Shown piece by piece: positions 36,424 through 44,424 of a stretch of DNA of 64,000 nt. Positions within the stretch are counted from its first letter, which is position 1. Each line of letters starts with the position of its first letter. Below the pieces are notes generated by a model. The model was not told the origin of the DNA. It searched no databases and was given only the letters and a program-made list of their open reading frames with translations. Source of the DNA: Collinsella sp. (GTDB taxonomy: Bacteria > Actinomycetota > Coriobacteriia > Coriobacteriales > Coriobacteriaceae); the NCBI GenBank assembly GCA_019414025.1, contig DXMU01000020.1:90098-154097 (forward strand). Reading direction: 5' to 3'. Both the position numbers and the translations under genes were made by a program.

Positions 36424-37773
36424 ATGGATACACCGTTGGGCTCCGTGCTCTACATCACCCTCGGGTGCGCTAAGAACGAGGTTGACACCGACCGCATGCG
36501 TTCTCTTTTGACCGCCGCGGGCTACGAGGAGGCATTCGACCCACAGGATGCCGATATCGCCATCGTCAATACATGCTCGTTCCTCGCCTCCGCAACGTCC
36601 GAGAGCATCGAGACCACGCTCGAGCTCGCCAACGAGGTTCAGGACGGCGTTCGTTCTTGTCCCATCGTCATGTGCGGCTGTGTGCCGTCGCGCTATGGCG
36701 ACGACCTGCCCGATGAACTGCCCGAGGTCGCTGCCTTTGTGAAGGCCGACGAGGAGGACGGCATCGTGGCGGTCATCGATGGCGTGCTGGGTGTCGAGCG
36801 TGAGATCGCTGCCTATATTCCGCAAGTAAAGCGCACTGTCGAGGGCGCTGTTGCTTACGTCAAGATTTCCGATGGCTGCAACCGCTTCTGCAGCTTCTGC
36901 ATGATCCCCTATATTCGCGGTCGCTATCATTCGCGCAATGCCGAGAGCATTATCTCCGAGGTACGCGACCTGGTTGCCGGCGGTGTGCGCGAGATCGTGC
37001 TGATTGGCCAGGACACGGGTATTTGGGGCACCGACTTTGCCGACGAAGACGTCACCGATGGCTCGCCGCGCAATCTGGCGCAGCTGCTGCATGCCGTCGC
37101 CGAGGCCGTGCGCCCGCACAACGTCTGGGTCCGCGTGCTCTATCTGCAGCCCGAGGGCATGACCGACGAGCTTATCGATACGATTCGCGATACGCCCGAG
37201 GTGCTGCCTTATATCGATATCCCCGTGCAGCACTGCGACGCGCGCATCCTCAAGGCTATGCGCCGTTCTGGTTCGCGCCAGGAGCTCGAGGACCTGTTCT
37301 GCGATCTGCGTGAGCGTATCCCCGGCATCGTGATCCGTTCCACGGCCATGGTCGGCTTCCCGACCGAGACCGACGACGAGTTCCGCGACCTTATCGACTT
37401 TATGGACACCGTCGGCTTTGACTACACGAGCGTCTTTGCCTACTCGCAGGAGGAGGGCAGCCTGGCCGCCAAGATGGAGGGTCAGGTCGATGAGGAGGTC
37501 AAGCTCGAGCGCGCCCAGGAGGCCATGGACCTGGCCGAGTCGCTCGGTTTTGCCGCCACCGCCGCACATGTGGGCGAGCGCGCCCAGGTGATCGTCGACG
37601 GCATCGAGGAGACCGAGGACGGCGCCGAGCTGATCGGCCATGCTTGGTTCCAGGCGCCCGATTCCGATGGCGCGGTGCACTTGGACGCCAGCGAGGCGTC
37701 CGTGGGCGATATTCTGACGGTCGAGTTTACCGATAGCTTCTGCTATGAGCTTATCGGCCATGTTGTGGAGTAG
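36424..37773 (+). CDS. rimO: Ribosomal protein S12 methylthiotransferase RimO
   Basis: 449 residues. Adds a methylthio group to the conserved Asp of ribosomal protein S12. TLGCAKNEVDTDRM and VNTCSFLASA are characteristic of RimO; MCGCV supplies the third auxiliary-cluster Cys. The radical-SAM motif is DGCNRFCSFCMIPY, and a TRAM domain ends the protein. ATG 36424, preceded by GAAAGGA. pgsA follows after nine bases. Confidence 0.95.
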   Translation: MDTPLGSVLYITLGCAKNEVDTDRMRSLLTAAGYEEAFDPQDADIAIVNTCSFLASATSESIETTLELANEVQDGVRSCPIVMCGCVPSRYGDDLPDELPEVAAFVKADEEDGIVAVIDGVLGVEREIAAYIPQVKRTVEGAVAYVKISDGCNRFCSFCMIPYIRGRYHSRNAESIISEVRDLVAGGVREIVLIGQDTGIWGTDFADEDVTDGSPRNLAQLLHAVAEAVRPHNVWVRVLYLQPEGMTDELIDTIRDTPEVLPYIDIPVQHCDARILKAMRRSGSRQELEDLFCDLRERIPGIVIRSTAMVGFPTETDDEFRDLIDFMDTVGFDYTSVFAYSQEEGSLAAKMEGQVDEEVKLERAQEAMDLAESLGFAATAAHVGERAQVIVDGIEETEDGAELIGHAWFQAPDSDGAVHLDASEASVGDILTVEFTDSFCYELIGHVVE

Positions 37774-37782
37774 GAGAGCATC

Positions 37783-38421
37783 GTGGCAAACGAGAGCAAT
37801 AAGGAACTGACGAGTGTTTGGACGCCCGCCAACATCGTGACGTGCGTTCGCATCGTCTTTATCCCGGTGTTCATGATCGTGTCGGCGCTTTCTCACACGA
37901 GTGTTGCCGGTACAGATTGGAGCACCTTCGACGGCCCGCTCGCCGCCGCTGCCTTCATTCTGTATGTTATCCTGTCGTGCACCGATAAGGTCGACGGTTA
38001 TCTGGCGCGCTCGCGCAACGAGATTACCGATTTCGGTAAGTTCTTGGACCCCATCGCCGATAAGCTGCTGGTGTTCTCGGCTCTGCTGCTGTTCTTGGAT
38101 TTTGGCGCTGTGACCGTGTGGTCCGTGTTCATTATCCTGTTCCGTGAGCTTCTGGTGAGCGCCCTTCGCATGGTCGCGAGTGCCGCCGGCGTGGTCGTTG
38201 CCGCCGATAAGCTTGGCAAGTACAAGACGGCGACTACGATGGTCTCCATCTGCGGTTACCTGTGCGTCTTTGCGATGGCCGGCTTGCACCTTGGCCCGCT
38301 GGCGCTGACGCTCGGCATCTACTCGGTGTCGCGCTTCCTGTACGCCGTTGCCGTTGTCCTGACCGTTATCTCGGGCGCCCAGTACTTCTGGAACTGCCGC
38401 AAGATCGTCTTTTCGGTCTAG
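37783..38421 (+). CDS. pgsA: CDP-diacylglycerol-glycerol-3-phosphate 3-phosphatidyltransferase
   Basis: 212 residues, several membrane helices. The CDP-alcohol phosphotransferase motif D-x2-DG-x2-AR-x8-G-x3-D-x3-D is complete in DKVDGYLARSRNEITDFGKF then LDPIAD. Makes phosphatidylglycerol phosphate. GTG start 37783. Position rimO-pgsA-cinA-recA resembles Bacillus, supporting PgsA rather than another CDP-alcohol enzyme. A second paralogue of the family lies at 58654-59358. Confidence 0.92.
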   Translation: MANESNKELTSVWTPANIVTCVRIVFIPVFMIVSALSHTSVAGTDWSTFDGPLAAAAFILYVILSCTDKVDGYLARSRNEITDFGKFLDPIADKLLVFSALLLFLDFGAVTVWSVFIILFRELLVSALRMVASAAGVVVAADKLGKYKTATTMVSICGYLCVFAMAGLHLGPLALTLGIYSVSRFLYAVAVVLTVISGAQYFWNCRKIVFSV

Positions 38422-38433
38422 GTCCTGGTGGGT

Positions 38434-38964
38434 ATGACGGACTCTTTTGAGCAGATTTCCGCACATAACGAGGAGCTGGCGCGTCATATTGTCGAGCGCG
38501 CGAGCGCTCGGGGCGTGACGGTTTCGACGGCTGAGTCGCTGACGGCAGGTATGATCGCCTCGACGATTGCCGATATCCCGGGCGCCTCGGCGGTGCTGCG
38601 TGGCGGTGCGGTGACCTACTGCGATGAGATCAAGCATCGCGTTTTGGGCGTTGATCAGGAGACGCTCGACCGCTATACCGCGGTGTCGCATCAGACCGCG
38701 CGCGAGATGGCGGCGGGTTCGCTGGAGCTGTACCAGAGCGATATTGCAGTGAGCGCAACGGGTTATGCCGGCCCCGGCGGCGGCACTGAGGACGATCCGG
38801 CTGGCACTTTCTATATTGGCTGGGCGTATCGCGCGGCTGATGGGGAAGTGCCGGTCGTGGACTCTGTGCGCTGCCACTATGAGGGCGACCGTTCGTGTGT
38901 TCGTGCCCATGCGGTCGCGGAGGCATTGGGACGCATTGTCCTTGTGCTTAACTCTATGGAATAG
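38434..38964 (+). CDS. cinA: CinA C-terminal domain protein (nicotinamide-nucleotide amidase)
   Basis: 176 residues comprising only the CinA C-terminal domain (PncC). TAESLTAGMIASTIADIPGA, VTYCDEIKHRVLGV and ATGYAGPGGGTEDDPAGTFY are typical. Hydrolyses NMN to nicotinate mononucleotide in pyridine-nucleotide recycling. The N-terminal CinA domain of full-length proteins is absent. Start ATG 38434 or GTG 38428; both have weak ribosome sites. Precedes recA, as cinA does in Bacillus and Streptococcus. Confidence 0.9.
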   Translation: MTDSFEQISAHNEELARHIVERASARGVTVSTAESLTAGMIASTIADIPGASAVLRGGAVTYCDEIKHRVLGVDQETLDRYTAVSHQTAREMAAGSLELYQSDIAVSATGYAGPGGGTEDDPAGTFYIGWAYRAADGEVPVVDSVRCHYEGDRSCVRAHAVAEALGRIVLVLNSME

Positions 38965-38972
38965 ACGTGTTT

Positions 38973-38995
38973 TAAGGGGCCTTCGGGCCCCTTAA
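38973..38995 (+). terminator. Intrinsic terminator after cinA
   Basis: Nine- to ten-base stem TAAGGGGCC/GGCCCCTTA around a TTCG tetraloop. It has only a short T-run after the stem. Confidence 0.7.
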
Positions 38996-39080
38996 TTGTG
39001 GAGATAGGGACCCCTGACGAATTTAGCGTTTGCGCTGGTCATAGGTGTATTTTTGCCTTTCTTGTTCTTATTTGCCCCTT

Positions 39081-39136
39081 TGTGGTCAAGCATTTGGTCA
39101 GTGTTTGGTCGGCGTTTGGTTGGGTTTTGGACAGAC
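39081..39136 (+). repeat. Iterons upstream of recA (five units, 11-12 bp period)
   Basis: Units TGTGGTCAAGCA, TTTGGTCAGTG, TTTGGTCGGCG, TTTGGTTGGGT and TTTGGACAGAC follow head to tail at 39081, 39093, 39104, 39115 and 39126. One turn of DNA per unit suggests cooperative binding on one face. They end 26 bases before the -35 of recA, an activator position. The TTTGGTCGG-N2-TTTGGTT part is identical upstream of comEA. Confidence 0.6.
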
Positions 39137-39162
39137 TGCCTGCATATGATTGGCCTGAACGG

Positions 39163-39191
39163 TTGACCACGAACAGCCGTTCGTTTATTAT
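39163..39191 (+). promoter_or_regulatory. recA promoter with LexA box in the spacer
   Basis: TTGACC (39163-39168), a 17-base spacer and TATTAT (39186-39191). The spacer contains the perfect inverted repeat CGAACAGCCGTTCG (39170-39183), the actinobacterial/Gram-positive LexA box GAAC-N4-GTTC, so LexA would block polymerase binding. Confidence 0.85.
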
Positions 39192-39221
39192 CGATGCGGG
39201 TTGTTAAGAGGAGGGCTATTC

Positions 39222-40370
39222 ATGGCCAAGAATTCAGGTCCCGTACGTACCGTTCATGCTCGCACGACGGGTAAAGAGCGCGATGAGATGATCGCCACCA
39301 CCAAGGCCGAGATCGAGAAGAAGTTCGGTCAAGGCTCCATCATGAGGTATGGTGACGGCGGCCCCGAGCTTGAGGTTGAGGCCATCCCCACGGGCGCTCT
39401 GGCACTCGATGCCGCTCTGGGTATCGGCGGTGTGCCGCGCGGCCGTATCGTCGAGATTTACGGTCCTGAGTCCTCCGGTAAGACGACGCTTTCGCTCGAG
39501 ATCCTGGCCGAAGCCCAGGCAATGGGTGGCGTGGTGGCATTTATCGATGCCGAGCACGCGCTCGATCCCACGTATGCCGCGCGCATTGGCGTGGATATCG
39601 ACGAGGTACTGATTTCCCAGCCTGATACGGGTGAGCAGGCGCTCGAGATTGTTGACATGCTCGTGCGTTCCGGCGCCATCGATGCCATCGTCGTCGACTC
39701 CGTCGCCGCGCTGACCCCGCGTGCCGAGATCGAGGGAGAGATCGGCGATACCACGGTCGGATTGCAAGCTCGTCTGATGAGTCAGGCGCTCCGCAAGCTC
39801 GCCGGCTCGCTGTCCAAGTCCAACACGACATGCATCTTCATTAACCAGCTGCGAGAGAAGATCGGCGTCATGTTCGGCAACCCCGAGACCACGACGGGCG
39901 GCCGCGCCCTTAAGTTCTTCTCTTCGGTGCGTATCGACATTCGCCGCATCGACAGCATTAAGCTTAAGGATGAAGTTATCGGTAACCGCGTGCGCGCCAA
40001 GGTCGTTAAGAACAAGGTGGCAGCTCCGTTCCGTTCTGCTGAGTTCGACATCATGTACGGTACGGGCATCTCTAAGGAGGGCTCGATTCTGGACATGGCT
40101 GTCGAGTGCGGCATTTGCAAGAAGATGGGCTCCTGGTTTGCCTATGGCGAGGACAAGCTCGGCAACGGTCGCGAGGCCGCCAAGGCGTTCCTGCGCGAAC
40201 ACCCTGATTGCGCCGACGAGATTGAGCATAAGGTCCGCCTTGCCTGCGGGCTTGAGTTTGACGACGATGCTCCATCCGAGGTCGAGCTGACCGATCAGCC
40301 TGCGCCTGAGGAGTTTGACGAGCTTTACGCCATCGATGGTTCCGCCATGCTCGATGATGACGACGAGTAG
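39222..40370 (+). CDS. recA: Recombinase RecA
   Basis: 382 residues. Walker A GPESSGKTT at 81-89, the FIDAEHALD and VVDSVAALTPRAEIEGEIGD segments and NQLREKIGVMFGNPETTTGG (L2). The acidic tail ends MLDDDDE. Catalyses strand exchange and activates LexA cleavage. Start ATG 39222 has AGGAGGG upstream. Regulated by a LexA box, and possibly by the iterons at 39081-39136. Followed 11 bases later by recX. Confidence 0.98.
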   Translation: MAKNSGPVRTVHARTTGKERDEMIATTKAEIEKKFGQGSIMRYGDGGPELEVEAIPTGALALDAALGIGGVPRGRIVEIYGPESSGKTTLSLEILAEAQAMGGVVAFIDAEHALDPTYAARIGVDIDEVLISQPDTGEQALEIVDMLVRSGAIDAIVVDSVAALTPRAEIEGEIGDTTVGLQARLMSQALRKLAGSLSKSNTTCIFINQLREKIGVMFGNPETTTGGRALKFFSSVRIDIRRIDSIKLKDEVIGNRVRAKVVKNKVAAPFRSAEFDIMYGTGISKEGSILDMAVECGICKKMGSWFAYGEDKLGNGREAAKAFLREHPDCADEIEHKVRLACGLEFDDDAPSEVELTDQPAPEEFDELYAIDGSAMLDDDDE

Positions 40371-40381
40371 CGGTTACGCTC

Positions 40382-41074
40382 ATGTCGTATACGGTGACCG
40401 AGGCCACGGTCGTCTTTCCCGATAAGAAGGCGGCCTCCTCGTTCTTGAGCGGGTATGCGTCCAAAAAGCCTTGCGCACATATCGATTGTGAGCTTGAGGG
40501 CGGTTTTGAGCGGTCCATTTGGATTCCCGTGCGGGTCGCGCGCCTGTATGTCAAAAACCGCCCCGATCTTCCCTGTGATTGGGACAACTTTCGTGAGGCG
40601 GTGCAGCTCGTCGAGCGTAAATGTGCACTTACCATGGTGACCGAGATGTTATCGCGCCGCGACCATGCGACGGGCGAGGTCCGTGACAAGCTGGCTCGCT
40701 ACGGCTTTCACCAGACCGCGATCGATTTCGCCGTCGAGCGCGCCACCGAGTATCGCTTTTTAGACGAGAACCGCTTTTGCTCGTACTTTATCGATGAGCG
40801 CAAGCGGCGCGGTTGGGGACAGCGCAAAATCGAGACCGAGCTCAAGCGCCGTCATGTCGTGCTCGATGACATTCCCGGTTATCCCGAGGATTATTTTGCC
40901 GTCGAAGACGATTTGGCGCGTGCGTCAGCCCTGCTCGCCAAGCGGCGTGTTCCAGAGACGCGCGGATTCGAAAAACTGGTTCGGTTTTTGATGGGCAAGG
41001 GCTTCTCGTATCATATCGCCGCCGATGCCGTTAAGGCACGTCTCGATGCCGAACGCGAGGAATGTGCGGTTTAG
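40382..41074 (+). CDS. recX: Regulatory protein RecX
   Basis: 230 residues, longer than the 150-residue enteric form, similar to Gram-positive RecX. The three-helix repeats are visible: MLSRRDHATGEVRDKLARYG, FLDENRFCSYFIDERKRRGWG-type (RFCSYFIDERKRRGWGQRKI) and FEKLVRFLMGKGFSYHIAAD. RecX caps or disassembles RecA filaments. Close downstream of recA, so likely co-induced in the SOS response. Confidence 0.88.
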   Translation: MSYTVTEATVVFPDKKAASSFLSGYASKKPCAHIDCELEGGFERSIWIPVRVARLYVKNRPDLPCDWDNFREAVQLVERKCALTMVTEMLSRRDHATGEVRDKLARYGFHQTAIDFAVERATEYRFLDENRFCSYFIDERKRRGWGQRKIETELKRRHVVLDDIPGYPEDYFAVEDDLARASALLAKRRVPETRGFEKLVRFLMGKGFSYHIAADAVKARLDAEREECAV

Positions 41075-41136
41075 GCGTATGCGTTTTGTGGCCCTGCCGC
41101 TCACCGTGTTTTAGCCGCCGTGTTGGGGGCATTTAT

Positions 41137-41165
41137 TTGACAGTTGTTGTGGTTCAACGTACGAT
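41137..41165 (+). promoter_or_regulatory. rny promoter
   Basis: TTGACA (41137-41142), a 17-base spacer and TACGAT (41160-41165), a near-consensus housekeeping promoter. The region 41166-41331 is an AT-rich leader of about 165 bases with GCCGT/ACGGT complementarity near 41275-41297. Confidence 0.8.
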
Positions 41166-41331
41166 AAACAGCGTCATTTGCTTTGTGATATGTGCTCATC
41201 TGTGATGAGTTTGTTTATATGTTTATCTGTATCCGACCCGCATAAGCTGCGCCCATATTACTCAAATGTCGCGAGCCGTTCGTAAGGACGGTTCGCTTTG
41301 TTGTGTAACGAATCCATAAAAAGGAGTGAGC

Positions 41332-42882
41332 ATGCCTATCATCGCAGCGCTCGTTGGCATCGTTTTGGGTGCCATCGCCGCCATTGCCTACATGCGCACC
41401 GCCAAGCAGGGTAGTCTTCACGAGGCCGACGAAAAGATCCAGTCGGCACACGCACAGGCTGAGTCCCTGATCGGTGATGCAAAGCGTCAGGCCGAGACCC
41501 TCAAAAAAGAGGCTCTGCTCGAGGCTAAAGAGGAGATCATCAAGAACAAGCAGGCCGCCGAGGCCGAGGACAAGCAGCGTAAGAGCGAGATTCGTACGCT
41601 CGAGAACCGCGTGATGCAGCGCGAGGAATCCCTCGATCGCCGCAACGACGCTCTCGACAAGCGCGAGCATCAGCTGTCCAGTCAGGCCGGTCAGGTCGAG
41701 AAGCGCTCCCGTGAGCTCGAGGAGCTCTGCGCAAAGCAGACCTCCGAGCTCGAGCGTATCGCCGACCTTACCCGCGAGGATGCCCACAAGGAGCTCCTCG
41801 ATAAGGTTCGCGGCGAGGTCACCCACGAGGCCGCCACGATCATTCGCGAGTCCGAGCAGCAGGTTCGCGCCGAGTGCCACAAGACCGCCCAGGAGATTCT
41901 TTCCCTGGCGATTCAGCGCTGCGCTGCCGACCACACTGCCGAGGTCACCGTTACCTCCGTGCACATTCCCTCTGATGACCTCAAGGGCCGTATCATCGGT
42001 CGCGAGGGTCGCAACATCCGCACCTTCGAGCAGGTTTCCGGCGTCAACCTCGTGATCGACGACACGCCCGAGACCGTCGTTCTTTCGAGCTTCGATCCGG
42101 TCCGTCGTGAGACCGCCCGTGTTGCTCTGGAGAACCTCATCGCCGACGGCCGCATTCACCCCGCCCGCATCGAGGAGATGTATCACAAGGCTGCCGACCT
42201 GGTTCAGCAGCGCGTGCGCGAGGCTGGCGAGCAAGCTGCATTCGATACCGGCATTCACGACCTGCACCCCGAGATCGTCAAGACCCTTGGTGCCCTGCGC
42301 TACCGTACCTCGTTTGGTCAGAACGTGCTTCAGCACTCCCTCGAAGTCTCTGACCTGTGCGGCGTGATGGCTTCCGAGCTTGGCCTGGACGTTGTGACCG
42401 CCAAGCGCGCCGGCCTGCTGCACGACCTGGGCAAGGCAATCGACCATGACGTCGAGGGGCCGCATGCCGTCATCGGCGCTGAGCTTGCCCGCCGTTATGG
42501 CGAGAAGCCCGTTATCGTCCACGCTATCGAGGCTCACCATGCCGATGTCGACCCCAACACGGTGCTCGATGTCCTGGTGCAGGCCGCCGATGCTGTCTCT
42601 GCCTCTCGCCCCGGTGCCCGTCGCGAGTCTGCCGAGAACTACATCAAGCGTCTTGAGAAGCTCGAGGAGATCGCCAACTCTCATGACGGCGTCGAGCGTA
42701 CCTATGCCATGCAGGCCGGTCGCGAGGTCCATGTCATGGTTCAGCCGGACAAGATCTCCGATGCCCAGTCCACGGTTCTGGCTCACGATATCGCCCATCA
42801 GATCGAGGAAGAGATGGAGTATCCCGGTCAGGTGCGCGTCGTCGTGATTCGCGAGAGCCGCGCTGTCGATATCGCTAAATAA
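41332..42882 (+). CDS. rny: Ribonuclease Y
   Basis: 516 residues. An N-terminal membrane anchor (IIAALVGIVLGAIAAIAY), a long Glu/Lys/Gln-rich coiled coil (about 25-190), a KH domain (LKGRIIGREGRNIRTFE) and an HD domain (HDLGKAIDHD from 364). Membrane-bound endonuclease that starts mRNA decay. Start ATG 41332 has AAGGAG 5 bases upstream; GTG 41326 sits on that site. The next gene begins one base after the stop. Confidence 0.95.
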   Translation: MPIIAALVGIVLGAIAAIAYMRTAKQGSLHEADEKIQSAHAQAESLIGDAKRQAETLKKEALLEAKEEIIKNKQAAEAEDKQRKSEIRTLENRVMQREESLDRRNDALDKREHQLSSQAGQVEKRSRELEELCAKQTSELERIADLTREDAHKELLDKVRGEVTHEAATIIRESEQQVRAECHKTAQEILSLAIQRCAADHTAEVTVTSVHIPSDDLKGRIIGREGRNIRTFEQVSGVNLVIDDTPETVVLSSFDPVRRETARVALENLIADGRIHPARIEEMYHKAADLVQQRVREAGEQAAFDTGIHDLHPEIVKTLGALRYRTSFGQNVLQHSLEVSDLCGVMASELGLDVVTAKRAGLLHDLGKAIDHDVEGPHAVIGAELARRYGEKPVIVHAIEAHHADVDPNTVLDVLVQAADAVSASRPGARRESAENYIKRLEKLEEIANSHDGVERTYAMQAGREVHVMVQPDKISDAQSTVLAHDIAHQIEEEMEYPGQVRVVVIRESRAVDIAK

Positions 42883-42883
42883 T

Positions 42884-43969
42884 ATGAGCGACGCGAACGA
42901 GCTCATCTCATTTATCGCGTCGATGTCGGGGGAGGGCAACCTTCGCGTCGAGGAGAACCTTGGCGAGGGTTATGTCCGCCTCCGCGTTTCGGAGGCCGAG
43001 CGGCGCCAGGCAAAGCACGACATTCAGCATGTCGAGGATATCGTCATTGAAATGCTCCGTAATGCTCGCGATGCTGGCGCCGACAAAGTCTATCTCGCTA
43101 CGACCAAGGAAGATGGCGTCCGCACGCTTGTCTTTCTGGATAACGGTTCGGGTGTGCCGCAGGATATGCAGGAGCGCATCTTCGATGCCCGCGTTACTTC
43201 CAAGCTCGAGAGCATGAAGATGGATCGTTGGGGCGTTCACGGTCGAGGCATGGCATTGTTCTCGATTAAGCAGAACACCGACGAGGCGCGCGTTGTTGCG
43301 TCGGATGTTAATCTTGGCTCGGTCTTTAAGGTGAGCGTCGCTACCGACCGCCTTGGCGAGCGCGCCGATCAGTCCAGCTGGCCTCAGGCCGTGAAGGACG
43401 AGGACGGTCACTATGTCTGCGCCCGTGGCCCTCACAACATCATTCGCGCCGCTTGCGAGTTTGCCCTCGAGGAGTTGCGCGCCTGTGATGTCTATCTGGG
43501 GTCACCGTCCGAGATCGCCGCGACGCTGCATGCGCAGGCCTCCAGCCGTCTCGATACTTCTCGTCTTTTGTTTATCGATGACGAAGCCGAGCTCCCCGTG
43601 GTCGATCGTCTGGGTCTTGCTTCGGATGCGGAAGACTTTATCCGTATCTGTTCGGGTTTAGGCCTTGAGATGTCTGAGCGTACGGCGCATCGTATCTTGG
43701 CGGGCCAGATTAAGCCCGTTCGCGGTGTGACCGCACGCCTGCTACGCGAGCGCGATTCGTCCTCACATGCGTCTGCTCCGGTTGATCTTGCCAAGGACCG
43801 TCGCGGACTGCGTATCGCCAAGGACGACATAGCGCAGTTCTCGCGAGCCGTCGAGCGTGACTTTAACGACCTTGCATCGCGGTACTATCTCAACCTTTGC
43901 GGCGACCCCAAGATTCGTGTTTCGCGTGATCGTATCACCGTGACGTTCGATCTTGCCAAAGAGGAATAG
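42884..43969 (+). CDS. GHKL-type ATPase of unknown function between rny and spoVS
   Basis: 361 residues. The N-terminal half has the GHKL (Hsp90/MutL/histidine-kinase) ATP-binding motifs: N box EMLRNARDAGAD (E56, N60), G1 DNGSG at 86-90 and G2 GVHGRGM at 117-123. There is no phosphoacceptor His domain, no membrane segment and no MutL or gyrase signature. The C-terminal half (from about 165) is not recognised. It starts one base after the rny stop (coupled) and precedes spoVS, the slot held by ymdB in Bacillus. A cytosolic conformational ATPase linked with RNase Y or SpoVS is inferred. Well supported as a gene; function unknown. Confidence 0.85.
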   Translation: MSDANELISFIASMSGEGNLRVEENLGEGYVRLRVSEAERRQAKHDIQHVEDIVIEMLRNARDAGADKVYLATTKEDGVRTLVFLDNGSGVPQDMQERIFDARVTSKLESMKMDRWGVHGRGMALFSIKQNTDEARVVASDVNLGSVFKVSVATDRLGERADQSSWPQAVKDEDGHYVCARGPHNIIRAACEFALEELRACDVYLGSPSEIAATLHAQASSRLDTSRLLFIDDEAELPVVDRLGLASDAEDFIRICSGLGLEMSERTAHRILAGQIKPVRGVTARLLRERDSSSHASAPVDLAKDRRGLRIAKDDIAQFSRAVERDFNDLASRYYLNLCGDPKIRVSRDRITVTFDLAKEE

Positions 43970-43975
43970 CATCTT

Positions 43976-43997
43976 TACCGAGTCCGTTCGGTACGAT
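43976..43997 (+). promoter_or_regulatory. Possible spoVS promoter with overlapping inverted repeat
   Basis: TACCGA (43976-43981) and TCGGTA (43988-43993) form an inverted repeat that overlaps the -10-like TACGAT (43992-43997). No clear -35. Possible operator; low confidence. Confidence 0.35.
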
Positions 43998-44043
43998 ACA
44001 GTTATTGCAGTTAAAACGTACTTTTAAACGCAGGAGTTTCTTC

Positions 44044-44361
44044 ATGGATTGCCTGAAGGTATCAAGCAAATCATCGCCCGCGTCCGTTGCCGGCGCCATT
44101 GCCGGCATGGTCAAAGATGGTGTTCCCGTCAATATTCAGTGTGTTGGCGCGGGTGCCGTCAACCAGGCCATTAAGGCCGTGGCCATTGCACGCGGATTTT
44201 TGATTCCGACCGGGTTTGATATTTCTTGTGCGCCGGTGTTCTCCGATATCCTCATCAACGGGGAGTCGCGCACGGCCATCCGTCTTTCTATTTACGTTCA
44301 TCAGATTAATCGAGCTGCTATGGATAACGTTGCGATGGACGACGTTAAGCCTGTGGCATAG
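44044..44361 (+). CDS. spoVS: Stage V sporulation protein S homologue (Alba-like)
   Basis: 105 residues starting MDCLKVSSKSSPASVAGAIA, and containing VGAGAVNQAIKAVAIARGFL, almost diagnostic of SpoVS. The fold resembles Alba nucleic-acid-binding proteins. In Bacillus it affects septation and sporulation; here the organism is probably a non-sporulating actinobacterium, so a general role in division or RNA/DNA binding is inferred. Start ATG 44044 has AGGAG upstream. The rny-x-spoVS-miaB order is shared with Bacillus. A short C-terminal tail (NRAAMDNVAMDDVKPVA) extends beyond the usual 86 residues. Confidence 0.93.
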   Translation: MDCLKVSSKSSPASVAGAIAGMVKDGVPVNIQCVGAGAVNQAIKAVAIARGFLIPTGFDISCAPVFSDILINGESRTAIRLSIYVHQINRAAMDNVAMDDVKPVA

Positions 44362-44424
44362 AGTTTTTACTCTTTGCCCGCCCTCTTTGATTCCGCCTAT
44401 TCCGCCTCGTTAGGATTTTTACAC

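Noticed and set aside
35869..38910. A very long open frame on the minus strand opposite yajQ-rimO-pgsA-cinA
   Set aside because: It is the mirror of G/C-ended codons of the real genes; the translation is low in hydrophobic cores and rich in His, Arg and Gly, with no ribosome site. The same holds for 3723-5120, 20393-22747, 24566-26956 and 26990-29293 on the minus strand.
39081..39136. CRISPR-like short repeats before recA
   Set aside because: Units are only 11-12 bp with no spacers; better explained as iterons.
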